Shown: positions 47,603 to 58,421 of the stretch, one piece after another | Numbering within the stretch: the first letter of the stretch is position 1 | Layout of the letters: every line of letters starts with the position of its first letter | DNA from: Zizania palustris | Taxonomy: Eukaryota > Streptophyta > Magnoliopsida > Poales > Poaceae | Assembly: GCA_019279435.1 (NCBI GenBank) | Contig: JAAALK010000082.1 | Span: forward strand, 22,163,116 to 22,227,115 | DNA length: 64,000 nt | Reading direction: 5' to 3' | Program-made: the position numbers and the translations under genes | The notes under the pieces: model-generated | Told to the model about the DNA's origin: nothing | The model's database searches: none | What the model saw: only the letters and a program-made list of their open reading frames with translations

Positions 47603-47974
47603 TGTAATCTATAAACATATTCGTTCGAATAATGAATACCGATTTAAAATTGTCTCCATATTTACTAGCCCCTCTTTGGGGATAAGCAACTTCGAACTGT
47701 ATTCAAAGATGGTTATGCGCAAAGAAAAACTTCGGAGTACAATTTTTTGGGGTTTGGAGCCCCTCTGCAATTTAAAGATCTTTTAAAATCTTATAAAATG
47801 TCTTCGACTATTTGTAGTCTAAAGAATGGCAACTTAGTACCCTTGTTTTTTGAAAGAAATCACTTGAGATAACTTTCAGGACATCTTAGTGTCTTAGATA
47901 ATTTGTCACTTTAGACTATGTTAACAGACATTCAAAGCTCATGGCTCAAACTCTGTTTTGCTTTGGCCACCTTC

Positions 47975-48255
47975 GGCTCTTTTTTGTGAACTCTGTCAAA
48001 CCAATGGTTCAGAGTTTGCAATGGTCTCTTTGGACTCTTTTTACGGATGTCTACCAGCCAATGGCTTGGACTCCGCATATTTTGGCCACCTTCAGCTCTT
48101 TTTACGGATGTCTACCAGCCAATGGCTTGGACTCCGCATGTTTTGGCCACCTTCGGCTCTTTTTACAGAAGTCTACCAGCCAATGGCTTGGACTCTGCAT
48201 GATGTGGTTTTGTGCTCTTTTACGGATGCCTACAAGCCGGTGGCTTGGACTCCGG
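47975..48255. repeat. 61-bp tandem repeat array in A2
   Basis: Units start at 48035, 48096 and 48157 (exact 61-bp period), with degenerate flanking units. The consensus contains ctctttttacggatgtctac and ggcttggactccgcat. It lies between the ends of the antisense gene and pol. Confidence 0.88.
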
Positions 48256-48460
48256 ATTATGTCAGCCCCCACATCGGAAGCTTCGTACCAATGATTCGAA
48301 GTCCGAAAATATGATTCAGCTTTATGACACTCCCCTCTCGGTCAACCCCGCGGTTCCAGTGCGTCCACTCGGAAGCTGGAGGTTTATGAGGGGAAGGCAC
48401 TATCTGGACCATATGCTTTATTAATTCAGAAGATGATTACAAGTGATTTACAAGAAGCCC

Positions 48461-50008
48461 TTATGCGAAGTATCGCTTTAGGTCCTCCGCATGCCAAGTA
48501 TGTGCTAACTCTTCACCTTCTAAATTGGCTAATTTAAAAGAGCCAGGGCGTCCTGAACGGACAATTAAATATGGACCTTCCCATTTATTTCCTAATTTCC
48601 CTAGCGCTATAATGCTTCGTAGAACAAGATGACCCGGTCTAAGTTCATTGATCTTAACCTTCGGGTCAAACCAAGCCTTCATCTGCTGGTGATACTTTGA
48701 TAAATTTGCTACAACTCGAAGTCTTGTTTCTTCTGATAAATCTAGCGAAGCTTGTCTTTCTTCTTCAATCTCTGGTTCGGTGCTGCGAAGTGATCCTCCT
48801 TTGAGCTCCGTTGGAGTCATAGCTTCATCTCCGAATAGTAATCTGAATGGAGTAAAGCCTGTGGACCTTGTTTGCGTAGTCCGAATGGACCATAAAATCT
48901 TCGGAAGCTCTTCGGTCCACAGTCCTTTTGCTAATCCTACTATCCTTCGATTTAGCCCTGACAAAATATTTCCATTGGCTCTTTCTACAGCTCCATTAGA
49001 CTGAGGATGTATCACCGCAGCAAAACATAACTGAATGCCTAGATCTTCGCAAAACTTCCTGAAAGGTTCTGCATCGAACTGTGTTCCATTATCAACTGTG
49101 AGTTGTCTAGGCACTCCGAACCGGCAAATGATATTCTTCCAAAAGAATTTCTGTACATTGTTCGAAGTGATAGCTGTTAAGGGCTCTGCTTCTACCCACT
49201 TAGAAAAATATTCAATAGCTACCACTACGAACTTTAGATTTCCCTTGGCTACTGGAAAGGGACCAATTAAATCCATACCCCATCTGGCCATAGGCCATAC
49301 CGGAGCAATAACTTGAAGAGCTGTTGGTGGGCGATGACTTCGTCAACCCATCCACTAACATCCTTGACAAGTGCGGACTAAGCTCTCCGCATCAGCTGTT
49401 ATTGTAGGCCAATAAAGCCCCTGGCGAAGTGTTTTTCCTGCCAAAGCTCGAGGGGCTAAATGGCTACCGCAAAGGCCTTAATGAATTTCTCGAAGAATTT
49501 CTTGACCTTCGGCCTGAGATATACATCGGAGTAAAGGGGAACATACTCCGGCCTTGTATAAAATACCGTTGATTATTTGATAATTTCTAGCTCTGAGTTT
49601 CAATCTTGAAAGCTGTGGCTCTTCAGGCAAATTTTTTCCTCCTTGTAAAAGTTCCATGATTGAATTTTTCCAATCTGCACTTGGAATACAAAGAATCTCT
49701 GCAGAGGGAATTTGTGGCACCGAAGGTGTACTGAGCTCTTCATAGAAAGCTTCTTCTGGTACATCCACAGCTCCGGCTGCAGCTTTTGCTAAGATGTCCG
49801 CTTGCACATTTTCTGCTCTTGGTATACTCCGAATGGAAATACCCTTGAAGTGTGCTTCGATCTTACGAATTTCTTCTAAGTACTTTGCAAGCTGTGGATG
49901 CCGAACCTGAAAACTTTTATCTACGTGCCCTGCTACTATTTGAGAGTCTGTCTTTATAACAACACTTGTAGCCCCTAGAGCACGTGCTTTTCGGAGTCCC
50001 AGTAAAAT
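48461..50008 (-). pseudogene. A2 RNase H end and integrase
   Basis: After a one-base deletion near 50010 the frame resumes. Integrase runs from 49807 to 48461 with H-H-C-C remnants, MDLIGPFPVA, TVDNGTQFD, HPQSNGAVERANGNI and a C-terminal LGNKWEGPYLIV region ending HLKRYFA-like (AEDLKRYFA). Stops at about 49480, 49357 and 49346 fall in the zinc-binding region. The catalytic D-D-E residues are kept. Confidence 0.9.
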
Positions 50009-52764
50009 CCTTCATACTCCGCTATATTATTGGTAGACTTAAAGTTGAGTCTTGCGGAGTACATTGCTCTTTGCCCTGAAGGGGAAATTAATACTGCTCC
50101 AATGCCTGCTCCGGATGCTTGGAAAGCCCCATCAGAATAAACAGTCCAAACTCCGTCGCTTGACTTCTCCGGAACCAAAGTTGCAGGTGGAGTCCATTCC
50201 GCTACAAAATCTGCTAAGACTTGTGATTTGATTGCTGTCCTTGCCAGAAAAGATATGCCGAAGGGTGCTAGCTCAACCGCCCACTTCCCAATCCTTCCAG
50301 TGGAATCCTTACTTCGGAGCATATCTCCCAAAGGATACAAAGTTGGTACGATTATATTGTGAGCCAAAAAATAATGTCTTAATTTCCTCGAAGCCATTAT
50401 CAGAGCATAAACGAACTTTTCGAGTTCGGAGTATCTTGTTTTCGCTCCTGATAATGCTTCGGACACAAAATAAACAGGATTTTGTACCAACTTCCCATTG
50501 AAATCCACTTCTCTGACAAGGACTGCACTGACAGCAGAACCTGCAGCTGCAAGGTAAAGGAGTAGGGTTTCGTCCGCAGTAGGCACCGTGAGTGTAGCGA
50601 GATTACTAAGATACTCTTTAATATCTTCGAAGCTTTTTTGACACTCCGGTGTCCATGCAAAATCTTCGGACCCTTTCAATGCTTTAAATATAGGTAAGCT
50701 TCTCTCCGCAGACCTTGATAAAAACCTGCTAAGTGCTGCCAGACGCCCAGTCAGCTTTTGCACTTGCTTTAAATTTTCTAGAGGAGCCATCTTTTGTAGC
50801 GCAGTTATTTGCATAGGGCTAGCTTCAATCCCCCTGCTTGAAACTAAATACCCTAACAATTTTCCAGCCTTAGCTCTGAAGATACACTTTTTGGGGTTAA
50901 GGCGGATCCCACATGCCCGAAGGCTATTAAATGTTTCTGCTAAGTCTAGGCTATGTTGGTGCTTTAAAGCACTCTTTAATACAATATCATCCATATAGGC
51001 CTCCACATTCCGACCTAATTGATGACCTAGAGCCTTAGCAACTAACCTCGAAAAAGTAGCCCCGACATTTCTTAAGCCAAAAGGCATTCTTACATAACAA
51101 AAGACTCCCGAAGGAGTTACGAAGCTTGTCTTTTTCTCATCTTCGCGCTTCAACCATATTTGATGATAACCAGAATACGCGTCGAGAAAGCTTAATAACT
51201 CCGAACCTGCGGTGGAGTCGACCAATTGATCAATTCGGGGCATGGGGTAGGGGTCACGAGGGCATGCTTTATTCAAGGATGTGAAATCAATGCACATGCG
51301 CCACTTCCCGGAAGATTTCTTTTTGATGAATACTGGGTTGGCTAACCATTCTGTGTGAGCCACTTCTCTGATAATCCCAGCCTTCAACAATTTCTCAACT
51401 TCGTCCTTCACTAGAACAGCTCTTTCTGCAGACATTTTTCGGAGTCCTTGTCGAACAGGTCGGGCCTTCGGGTTTACGAGAAAACTATGTTCAATGATAT
51501 CCTGATTGACTCCGGTGATATCTTCGTCAGACCAAGCGAAGACATCTAAATTCTCTTCCACCACCTTTTCCAAAGAGGTTGCAACTTCTGGAGATAAATC
51601 TTTACAAAATTGAAATGTATATTCTTTACCATCTTTGATAATAACTTTCGCTGCAATCTCTCCTTCAGGACTTGGTCTTGGGAAGGATTTCTTCGAAGCT
51701 TCGGAAGGGGTTGAAAAATTTTCTTGATTATCTTGCACATTGTTTACTTGTCTTGGATCAAGAGGAGGGCCATGACCATATTCCGCTCTCCGGGCGATAG
51801 CTTGATCTCCGAAGACAGTTAGGACTCCTGCTTGTGTGGGCATCTTCATGCACAAATAATTGTGATGCGCCACAGCTCCGAACTGGTTTAGCATGCCTCT
51901 TCCGAAGATGACGTTGTAGGCATACGGGGCATCTACAACATCGAATATTACTTCCTCAGTTCGGGCCAACAAACCTTCTCCGAAGGTAACTTCCAGGCCT
52001 ATTTGGCCGAGTGCATCAAGCGGAGGTCCTGCGAAGCCTTGCAACCGACGAGCCGCTGGAAGAAGGTGCTTTCTGGAGATGCACAATTGATCGAAGGCTT
52101 GAACAAAAATAATGTCTGCCGAGCTACCGCCGTCAATCAACACTCTTCGAACTTCAGTGCCCGCAATATCAGCAGTAATAACAAGTGGGTCTGCATGCAG
52201 GAATTTAATGCCAGCTGCATCCTCCGCAGAAAAAGATATCGGTACATGAGACCATTCCGGCATAGCAGCTGCAGATGACGAAGTCCCAATGTGGCCCACC
52301 TCTCTAACATAGTCTCTTCTCTGTCTTTTCGACATGCTTCCGAGGGTACCTCCTCCGGAGATGGGGAGGACTACTCTTTTCCCTCGGTCTTGCCCTTCCT
52401 CTTGCTTCGGAGGTGGCATAACATTGGCCACTGGAGGGCGTCTTGCAGCTTCGGAGTTTTCTATCTGCGCCACAGCCTGGACCGGCTCAGGGCGCGCTTG
52501 AGCTGGAACTCGGTCGGTAGTACCTCGACCCGAAGTTCTTTCTAGATATTCTCCTCTTAGAGTGAGTATAGCCTTGCAAGTATCAGTTGCATGGCTTCGA
52601 TTTTCACCATGAATGCAGCAGAAAAGGGTCTGGCCTTTGCCAGCCGTTTTCCCTGGCGGCCTCCAGCCGCTGACCTTGTTCCCCGAAGGCTGTGGAGCTC
52701 TTTGTATGAACTTTTGCGGGGGTGCAATATTCAAGACCTCAGAACGAGGATGCTTCTGCCCCCT
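49975..52764 (-). pseudogene. A2 gag end, protease, RT and RNase H
   Basis: One open frame of 919 codons (52734-49975). In order: gag zinc-finger-like CIHGENRSHATDTC; protease (VLIDGGSSADIIF, D-G-G form usual for Tat/Athila); RT (MCIDFTSLNKACPRDPYP, VRMPFGLRNVGATFSRL, YMDDIVLK at about 50987-50998); RNase H (VYSDGAFQASGAGIGAVLI, NNIAEYEG). The frame is lost after NNIAEYEG by one missing base. It is in the same frame as the upstream gag, so gag-pol was originally one reading frame. Confidence 0.93.
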
Positions 52765-53853
52765 TCCCTAATCATGTTGAACTTCGAAAACTGGTTCTTG
52801 CGGCTGTGCCGAAGTTTTTACCTCTACTTTTACTTCTTGCAATATGGATGCAGTAGCTGCAGTTCTTCGAAGCCAACCTTCTTCCGACCTTGCATACTCC
52901 TCAAAGTATGACATCAGCTGAGAAACCGAGGATATGCTTTTCCGATAAAGCTTATCCAGGAGGCCTTGATGAGTGACACCTTCCCGAGCTGCATCAACTA
53001 CCGAAGATGTAGACAACCCTCGGATCTGCGACTTCGTATGAGCGAAGCGCTTAAAATATTGCCTCAATGTCTCTCCAGGGAGTTGCTTCACCTGGAAAAG
53101 GCTTCCCATTGACATTGGAGGCACGAAGGTGCCTTGAAAATTGCTTACGAACTTCTTCTTCAACTGCCCCCATGAATTAATTGATCCTGGCTTCAAAGAC
53201 CAGAACCACCTGAATGCCACTCCTTGAAGAGCTAAGGGGAAGCATTTTGCCATGGTATCTCGAACTCATCCACTAGCTTGAATTGCTAGGGCATAAGAAC
53301 GGACAAACTCTCCAGGATCTTCATCTCCAGCATACTTACAGAGCTTCGAAGTCTTAAACTTCGGGTCAAAGCGAACTATCTGTAGCTCAGGATGAAGCGG
53401 AGATTCAGTATCGAAGGATGCGTTCTCCGGGGCTTCGAGATAAATGGGTTCGTCATCTTCGGGCACTTCTGGAATAGTTGGGACGGCTTGAGAGCGAAGC
53501 CTGTTCGCAGCTTCTTGCCGCCATCTTGCTACTTCAGCTTGGAGGCTGGCCATTTGAGTGGCCATATCTCCAAGATTGTCTTCATCTCCTCCGGAAGGGT
53601 CTTCCGGGTCTTGAGAACCAACGAGATCAGTTCGAAGTGGGATTGAAGTTGTAAGAGGGACTCCGGGTGGTCGAAGTATAGGAGGAGTTGGCGGAGGAAC
53701 TCCGTATGTTCGAGGGATGGAAACTCCTTCCGGAGTTTGAGGTGGAGGGAATGTCGAAGGCCCTCCGACCTCAACCGTGTCGGATGGTGCCTCTCCGGAG
53801 ATCCGAGAGGACCTCCGAACAGGGTTACGAGGTGTACTCCGCTTAGGAGGCAT
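52765..53853 (-). pseudogene. A2 gag
   Basis: Starts at ATG 53853 (MPPKRSTPRNPVRRSSRISG), chosen over the Met at 53913 because A1 has the same start. The N-terminal third is Pro/Ser-rich. The retrotrans_gag core follows (FDPKFKTSKLCKYAGDEDPG, FRWFWSLKPGSINSWGQLKK, QYFKRFAHTKSQI). Two TGA stops interrupt it, near 53263 and near 52766 (QHD, stop, GRG; A1 has Arg there), both fitting CGA-to-TGA changes. Confidence 0.92.
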
Positions 53854-53895
53854 GATGTAAGAATTGGTAGAGAACGAAGTTTTTTGGACTACGTT

Positions 53896-53914
53896 CCCCA
53901 CGGACGGTGCCAAC
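53896..53914 (-). other. Gypsy-A2 primer-binding site
   Basis: The minus strand reads GTTGGCACCGTCCGTGGGG right after the 5' LTR. It is the same as in A1 except for one base. Confidence 0.6.
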
Positions 53915-54409
53915 TGTTGGCGTAAAAGATTACGCTAACAGGTTTCTGTAGATTAGAAACTGACAAACGAAGTGTTTGCGAAGTGAACTGTTCTAAGCCT
54001 CCGAAAGGATAACAACTTAGAATAGTTCGAATGTGTATATTAAATAACTTGTATTCGGTCCCTATTACAGGGTGAAATGGGGGGTATTTATAGGCCCAAA
54101 TATTAAGGAAAAGACCTATTTACCCCTCTATTACAACTGACATAGTGGATGCTATTCGGTACTCTTGATAGGGCTAAAATGGTAAAAGACTAGTCTAATA
54201 AGATAAAAGATAAATCTTCCATCTTAGCTGGCAGGAAAGATCTCAAAGAGCCTTAGTTCGAAGATATACTCCGAACCAAAGCCCATCTTCATACTTCGAG
54301 CTTGACTCAGGACATCTTCAAAGATGGATGTCTGGAAACCTTCGAGTCCATTATCTGCCTTTGTGCTGTTACGGCAATAACCCTGAGGATGGAATATTTT
54401 CCCCCAACA
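53915..54409 (-). repeat. Gypsy-A2 5' LTR (right)
   Basis: 495 bp. Minus-strand TATA (CTATAAATACCCCCC, about 54080-54095) drives gag-pol. Its partner is 43110-43604. Confidence 0.93.
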
Positions 54410-54861
54410 GCTCCGAACTGGGGTCTCGGAGCCTTGACTTCGAACTGGGCTCCGAACTGGGGTCTCGGAGCCTTGGCTTTGAACAGTCTTGACAGGGTCC
54501 GAAGGCTGGCTTGAGGAGCCCCGGAAGGGGGGTTCGAGGGCTAACTCCGGATATGGTCCGAAGGTTAACCTCGAACCGGGCCCGGAGGCTGGCCTCGGGG
54601 CCATCCCGAGGCTTGGCTTCTTGCGGCCTTCAGGGGATCCCGTGGGCTTCGCACCGAAGGGTTCCGAAGTACCCCGCTTTGGAGGGCTTCGATGGGGCCC
54701 GGGGGCTTCGCACCAGTAGGCTCCGGGACGAACCTCGAGACATGGGAACAGACCTGGGGGAGGATACAGGCTTCGACAGTGTTGGGCTCCGGGCCGGAGG
54801 CCATCAGAGGCTGACGTCATTTGGCCCATGTTCAGGGGAAATATATTCCCGCAACATCTAT

Positions 54862-55389
54862 CTTAACCGATTCCAGATATTCTTTACTTCTGCACCTTAT
54901 CTCCATCTCCCCTTTTTGCGTCCGATCTTCTTGTAATAGCATGGACGAGCTACCTTCACTTTCTTTGACCGGACCTCTTTGACTTCTGTTGACCGTGCAA
55001 CATTCTTAGGTGGTCTGGGCTTAACCAAATCTTAGCGTCAACTCATGCCCCCTATTTCATAGCATTTAGTGGCTGCTGATGCTTCAAAATTATCGACAAT
55101 TACTATCTCTGCTAGCGCGTCTTCTCAAACGTCTTTCTGCATGATCTCTTCACTTTAATTGCCAGCCAAAACCCTTCATCTTCCAATGCTTTCACATTTT
55201 CCTAGAGTTCCAACCTTTTCTCTTCATCTTCCAGCCATCCATAACTGCACTAGGCTAGTTTATAAACTCTAGCCGCTCTCCCTTTCTTCTTCACGCCCTT
55301 GATTCATTGCCTATTCTTGGTCATCACAACTTTCACCATTCATCTAGTGCTAGTCGTCACTCACTACCTTTCTCTTTGCCAGCGCAAAG
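54862..55389. promoter_or_regulatory. End of H LTR and promoter region of its antisense gene
   Basis: The LTR of H resumes after S2 and appears to end at about 55040 (gcgtcaact), followed by atgccccctattt, a polypurine tract on the minus strand. A plus-strand TATA (ttataaact, about 55260) and pyrimidine-rich leader then precede ATG 55390. This is the same order as in the A family. Confidence 0.5.
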
Positions 55390-57170
55390 ATGGCCACCAT
55401 TGAGGCGATCCCCTGAGTAAGCCTTTAATCTTCTACCTTTGACGTACTGGTCATCCCTCACCTTCTAATCTCATTTTTGTTTGGCAGGGCTTGAGGAACC
55501 AGACCTTCATTCCAATAGCTATGCACCCCTTCAGTTTCTTTTTGGGTCTCTTAGGCAATCCTGACCCCACAGATCTTATCAATGCCAAGACCTATCAGGT
55601 ACCCTTCAAGTGTTCCCCTATGCATTCCTCCGACTAGGATTTGAGCTTCGAATCTTTTCCTCCTTCTATCCCCAACAAGCGTAACTGGTAACCTTAGGGT
55701 GTAAACCACTTACCGCCCCTTCTAGGATGAAATCGACATTGGTCATTGCATTGGCCTTTATTTGGCCGAGCCATACCTGAATGCACCAATGTTGGTCGTG
55801 TCTTGTTATTTTTGGTCTAACGCCTTAAATTCCTTCATTTTTTGTCACAGGCTGATGAGTCCCACTCTCTTTGATGTTTTCTTCCTATCTTGCCTTGACA
55901 TTTATTCACTGGCCAACTCCTTCCTTCTCCATCTCTAGCCGTCCCATGATCTCAGCATTAGCTCGGTTGATTACTGGAGCCGATACATTGCTAGGCACAA
56001 CAGGAGGACTGGCCCTATCAGTATTCGCGAACACGTGGCTTTCCTTATCCTCTAGATGGAGGAATTTTTCTTTTGTGTGTCGGCTCCGGTCTCGACCCTT
56101 CGGTTCTAGTTCCTAGCCGAACAGCTTGCCGCCCATGTGCGAGTTCCCCTTGGCCGCTATCTCCTTGGAGTCGTATACCATTCCCTTCACCTAGTGTCGG
56201 CCAACCTATCGGCTGACAACTTCATCGACCGGCCTAAGGGACCCTAGTGGTTCCTCTAGATCTAGCTCAATGTTCATACTGCTGATCTCATTGGAGGGAT
56301 TCCTCTTACCCATTCACGCTTCCCTACCGATTTTCTAGAATCAACCATCCCTACTTATTGTCGCTGCTCTTCTCTTGGGGAAGCGACAACATTCTTTCCT
56401 CCTTTTCCTTTGTCTCTTGTGGCCTTGGCCATTTTATTTAAAAGTTATTATCTTGGATTTTCTGATATGTTCATCTGGTTCCCTTTTGAATACCATTCGG
56501 AATATGAGCACCCTCGTCGGATCATTCTACCCGGCATGTCCCGGAACGCGGAATCTTTTCGCATCTTCTCGGCGGCCACTTTTCCTTGTTTTCTCCCTGT
56601 GGACTTTACCGATGGGTACCCCTAGTGGTGCTCTTATGAGTTCTATCACCCATCAGTCTCCTCGCGGCAACAAGGCTTTGGTCAGCTCCCACCCCATATC
56701 TTTTTCATTGGCCAGATCCAAACTTATGGAAGGGTCATGAATGCTCTAGAGTGGGACCGCCTTTCTCATATGACTGATGGGATTCCATTCAGACGCCTCA
56801 TCACTTGGACGACCTACCGGGCGACCTCTCTTGCCTTCCGCCGATGGTTGGATGAGTTGAAGCAACATGTCTTCAACTGTTCTTCCTTGTTTTACTGGGA
56901 GTAGCTTCACCCAGATGACGATGATGCAGAGCCCGAGGTACACGTCTTGATTCCTTTCTTCTTCACCTCTTGCCATATATTGTTACATCTGATTAACTTG
57001 CTTCTTGTAGGATGTTGATCGTGATGCCCCCTAGTGAGCCTTAGTGGACTACCGATACAATACGAGTCGTTATCGGCCACTATGAACTTGGGCGCTGATG
57101 CCCCAACTCCTTCTGCATGGGTGAGCGGGAGACGGGCCTAGGTTGTCGATCGGGCAGATGCACTTCAACC
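55390..57170 (+). pseudogene. Plant-mobile-domain-like antisense gene of element H, decayed
   Basis: The ATG at 55390 is followed by exon-like blocks with GT/AG borders. About 55489-55600 reads HPFSFFLGLLGNPDPTDLIN. About 55730-55930 reads PYLNAPMLVVSCYFWSN then RLMSPTLFDVFFLSCLDIY, the PTLxDVxxLTGL signature of the plant mobile domain (PMD, aminotransferase-like) family. About 56730-56890 reads ALEWDRLSHMTDG, FRRLITWTTYRATSLAFRRW and LDELKQHVFN. Stops interrupt all parts. PMD genes occur both as host genes and as cargo of transposons. The LTR and polypurine tract next door favour cargo here. Confidence 0.55.
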
Positions 57171-57488
57171 GACTGTCCAGGGGTAGAAGACGATTCGAGG
57201 GCGGAACTGATGGGAGCCCTTTGGGCAATTTTCTTCTCTTTTGTAAATTTTGTGTAATTTTTTCGCCTTGTAATTCAGAAGCTTGAATATATATATATTT
57301 TTATTCAATTTTTCAACTTCGAATCCTTTCTGTGGCATACAATGCTCATGCATCGGCCGTCCGAAGTGGTATCATCGGTGTCGACTGACTCGTGTATTAG
57401 CCCTTCATATTCCACTCGACAACTTCCCTTAAGTTCCTCTTGTCTCGTCCCCTCCATGACCTTCTAGAGGTGATACCTTTGCATCAGC
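57171..57488. other. Element H internal spacer
   Basis: No gene seen. AT-rich with a polyadenylation-like aattttgtgtaatttttt stretch, possibly the 3' end of the PMD-like gene. It is cut by Gypsy-A3, and TCAGC (57484-57488) is the likely left target copy. Confidence 0.4.
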
Positions 57489-57982
57489 TGTTGGCGTAAA
57501 AGATTACGCTAACAGGTTTCTGAAGATTAGAAACTAACAAACGAAGTGTTTGCGAAGGAAAATATTCCAAGCCTCCAAAAGGATAATAACTTAGAATAGT
57601 TGAAAGTGTGTGTTGAATAACTTGTATTCGGTCTCTATTATAGGGTAAAACGGGGGGTATTTATAGGCCCAAACATTAAGGAAAAGACCTTCTTACCCCT
57701 CTATTACAACCGACATAGTGGAAACTATTCGTTACCCTTAAAAGGGCTAAAATGGTAAAAGACTAATCTAATGAGAAAGAAGATAAGTCTTCCATCTTAG
57801 CTGGCAAAGAAGCTCCGGGAGGAGTCCATGCTCGAAGATATACTCCGAACTAGAGTCCGTCATCATACTTCGAGCTTGACTTGGTGCATCTCCGAAATTA
57901 TATGCTAGAAGTCTTCATCTTAATCACCAGTCTTTATTTCGTCACTGCAATAACCCTGAAGATGGGATATTTCCCCCCAACA
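57489..57982 (-). repeat. Gypsy-A3 3' LTR
   Basis: 494 bp, TGTTGGCGTAAAAGATTACG to CCCCAACA, followed by the polypurine tract complement agcccctcgaatacg. Minus-strand TATA in about 57655-57668. Confidence 0.92.
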
Positions 57983-58421
57983 GTAGCCCCTCGAATACGC
58001 TTCTCCGCTAAATCTGTAATGTTAGGAGAGCAGTATACACAATAAAAATAATCATGCGTAGGGGTTAGCAGATTTAAATCATCTCCGAACTTCGTGAAGA
58101 TGTAAACTTTGAATGAGTTTTTAATAAAATTACTTTCGAAGTAACTTAGAACTAACTCGAAAAGTCTAAAAGTCTTTTTAGACTTAGAAGAAATAGCCGT
58201 TAGCTTCTTTCTTCTAACGGAAGTTACGGAATGCTTTAATTTCGGAGCAAAGTAACGGTTGGGAATGCGAAACGACACAAGCAAACGGTAACAAATCAGG
58301 GTTTGGGCTATAAATAGAAGGCCCAAACCTTTCTTGAGTACCTTTTCACTGCTTTCATGCAAACAAACCATCACCAGACCCCTAGCCGCCATTTTTCCTC
58401 TGAAATAGTCCACCAGATTCA
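57983..58421 (+). promoter_or_regulatory. Promoter and leader of the A3 antisense gene
   Basis: Plus-strand TATAAATA at 58309-58316, 106 bp before ATG 58422. The stretch ttagacttagaagaaatagc and the block tagccgttagcttc (about 58170-58210) are shared with A2, so the promoter is conserved between copies. Confidence 0.6.

Larger units (their letters stand above)
43110..54409 (-). mobile_element. Gypsy-A2, complete Tat-type retrotransposon (11.3 kb)
   Basis: The LTRs (43110-43604 and 53915-54409, 495 bp each) differ at about 7 sites by hand count. The target duplication is GCTCC (43105-43109 and 54410-54414). Gag-pol is on the minus strand and the antisense gene on the plus strand. It is the youngest dated insertion in the window. 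Gag-pol carries about five stops and one frameshift, so it is not autonomous. Confidence 0.95.
42519..54856 (-). mobile_element. Solo LTR S2 (about 1,033 bp) containing Gypsy-A2
   Basis: The ends TGTTGGAACATTTGCG and TTCCCGCAACA are flanked by the target duplication TCTAT (42514-42518 and 54857-54861). Leaving out A2 and one of its target copies gives 591 + 442 bp. Minus-strand TATA (GCCTATAAAAGC, about 42765-42775). The right part has repeated ctccgaactggggtctcgg words. No coding sequence of its own is seen, hence a solo LTR. Confidence 0.82.
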
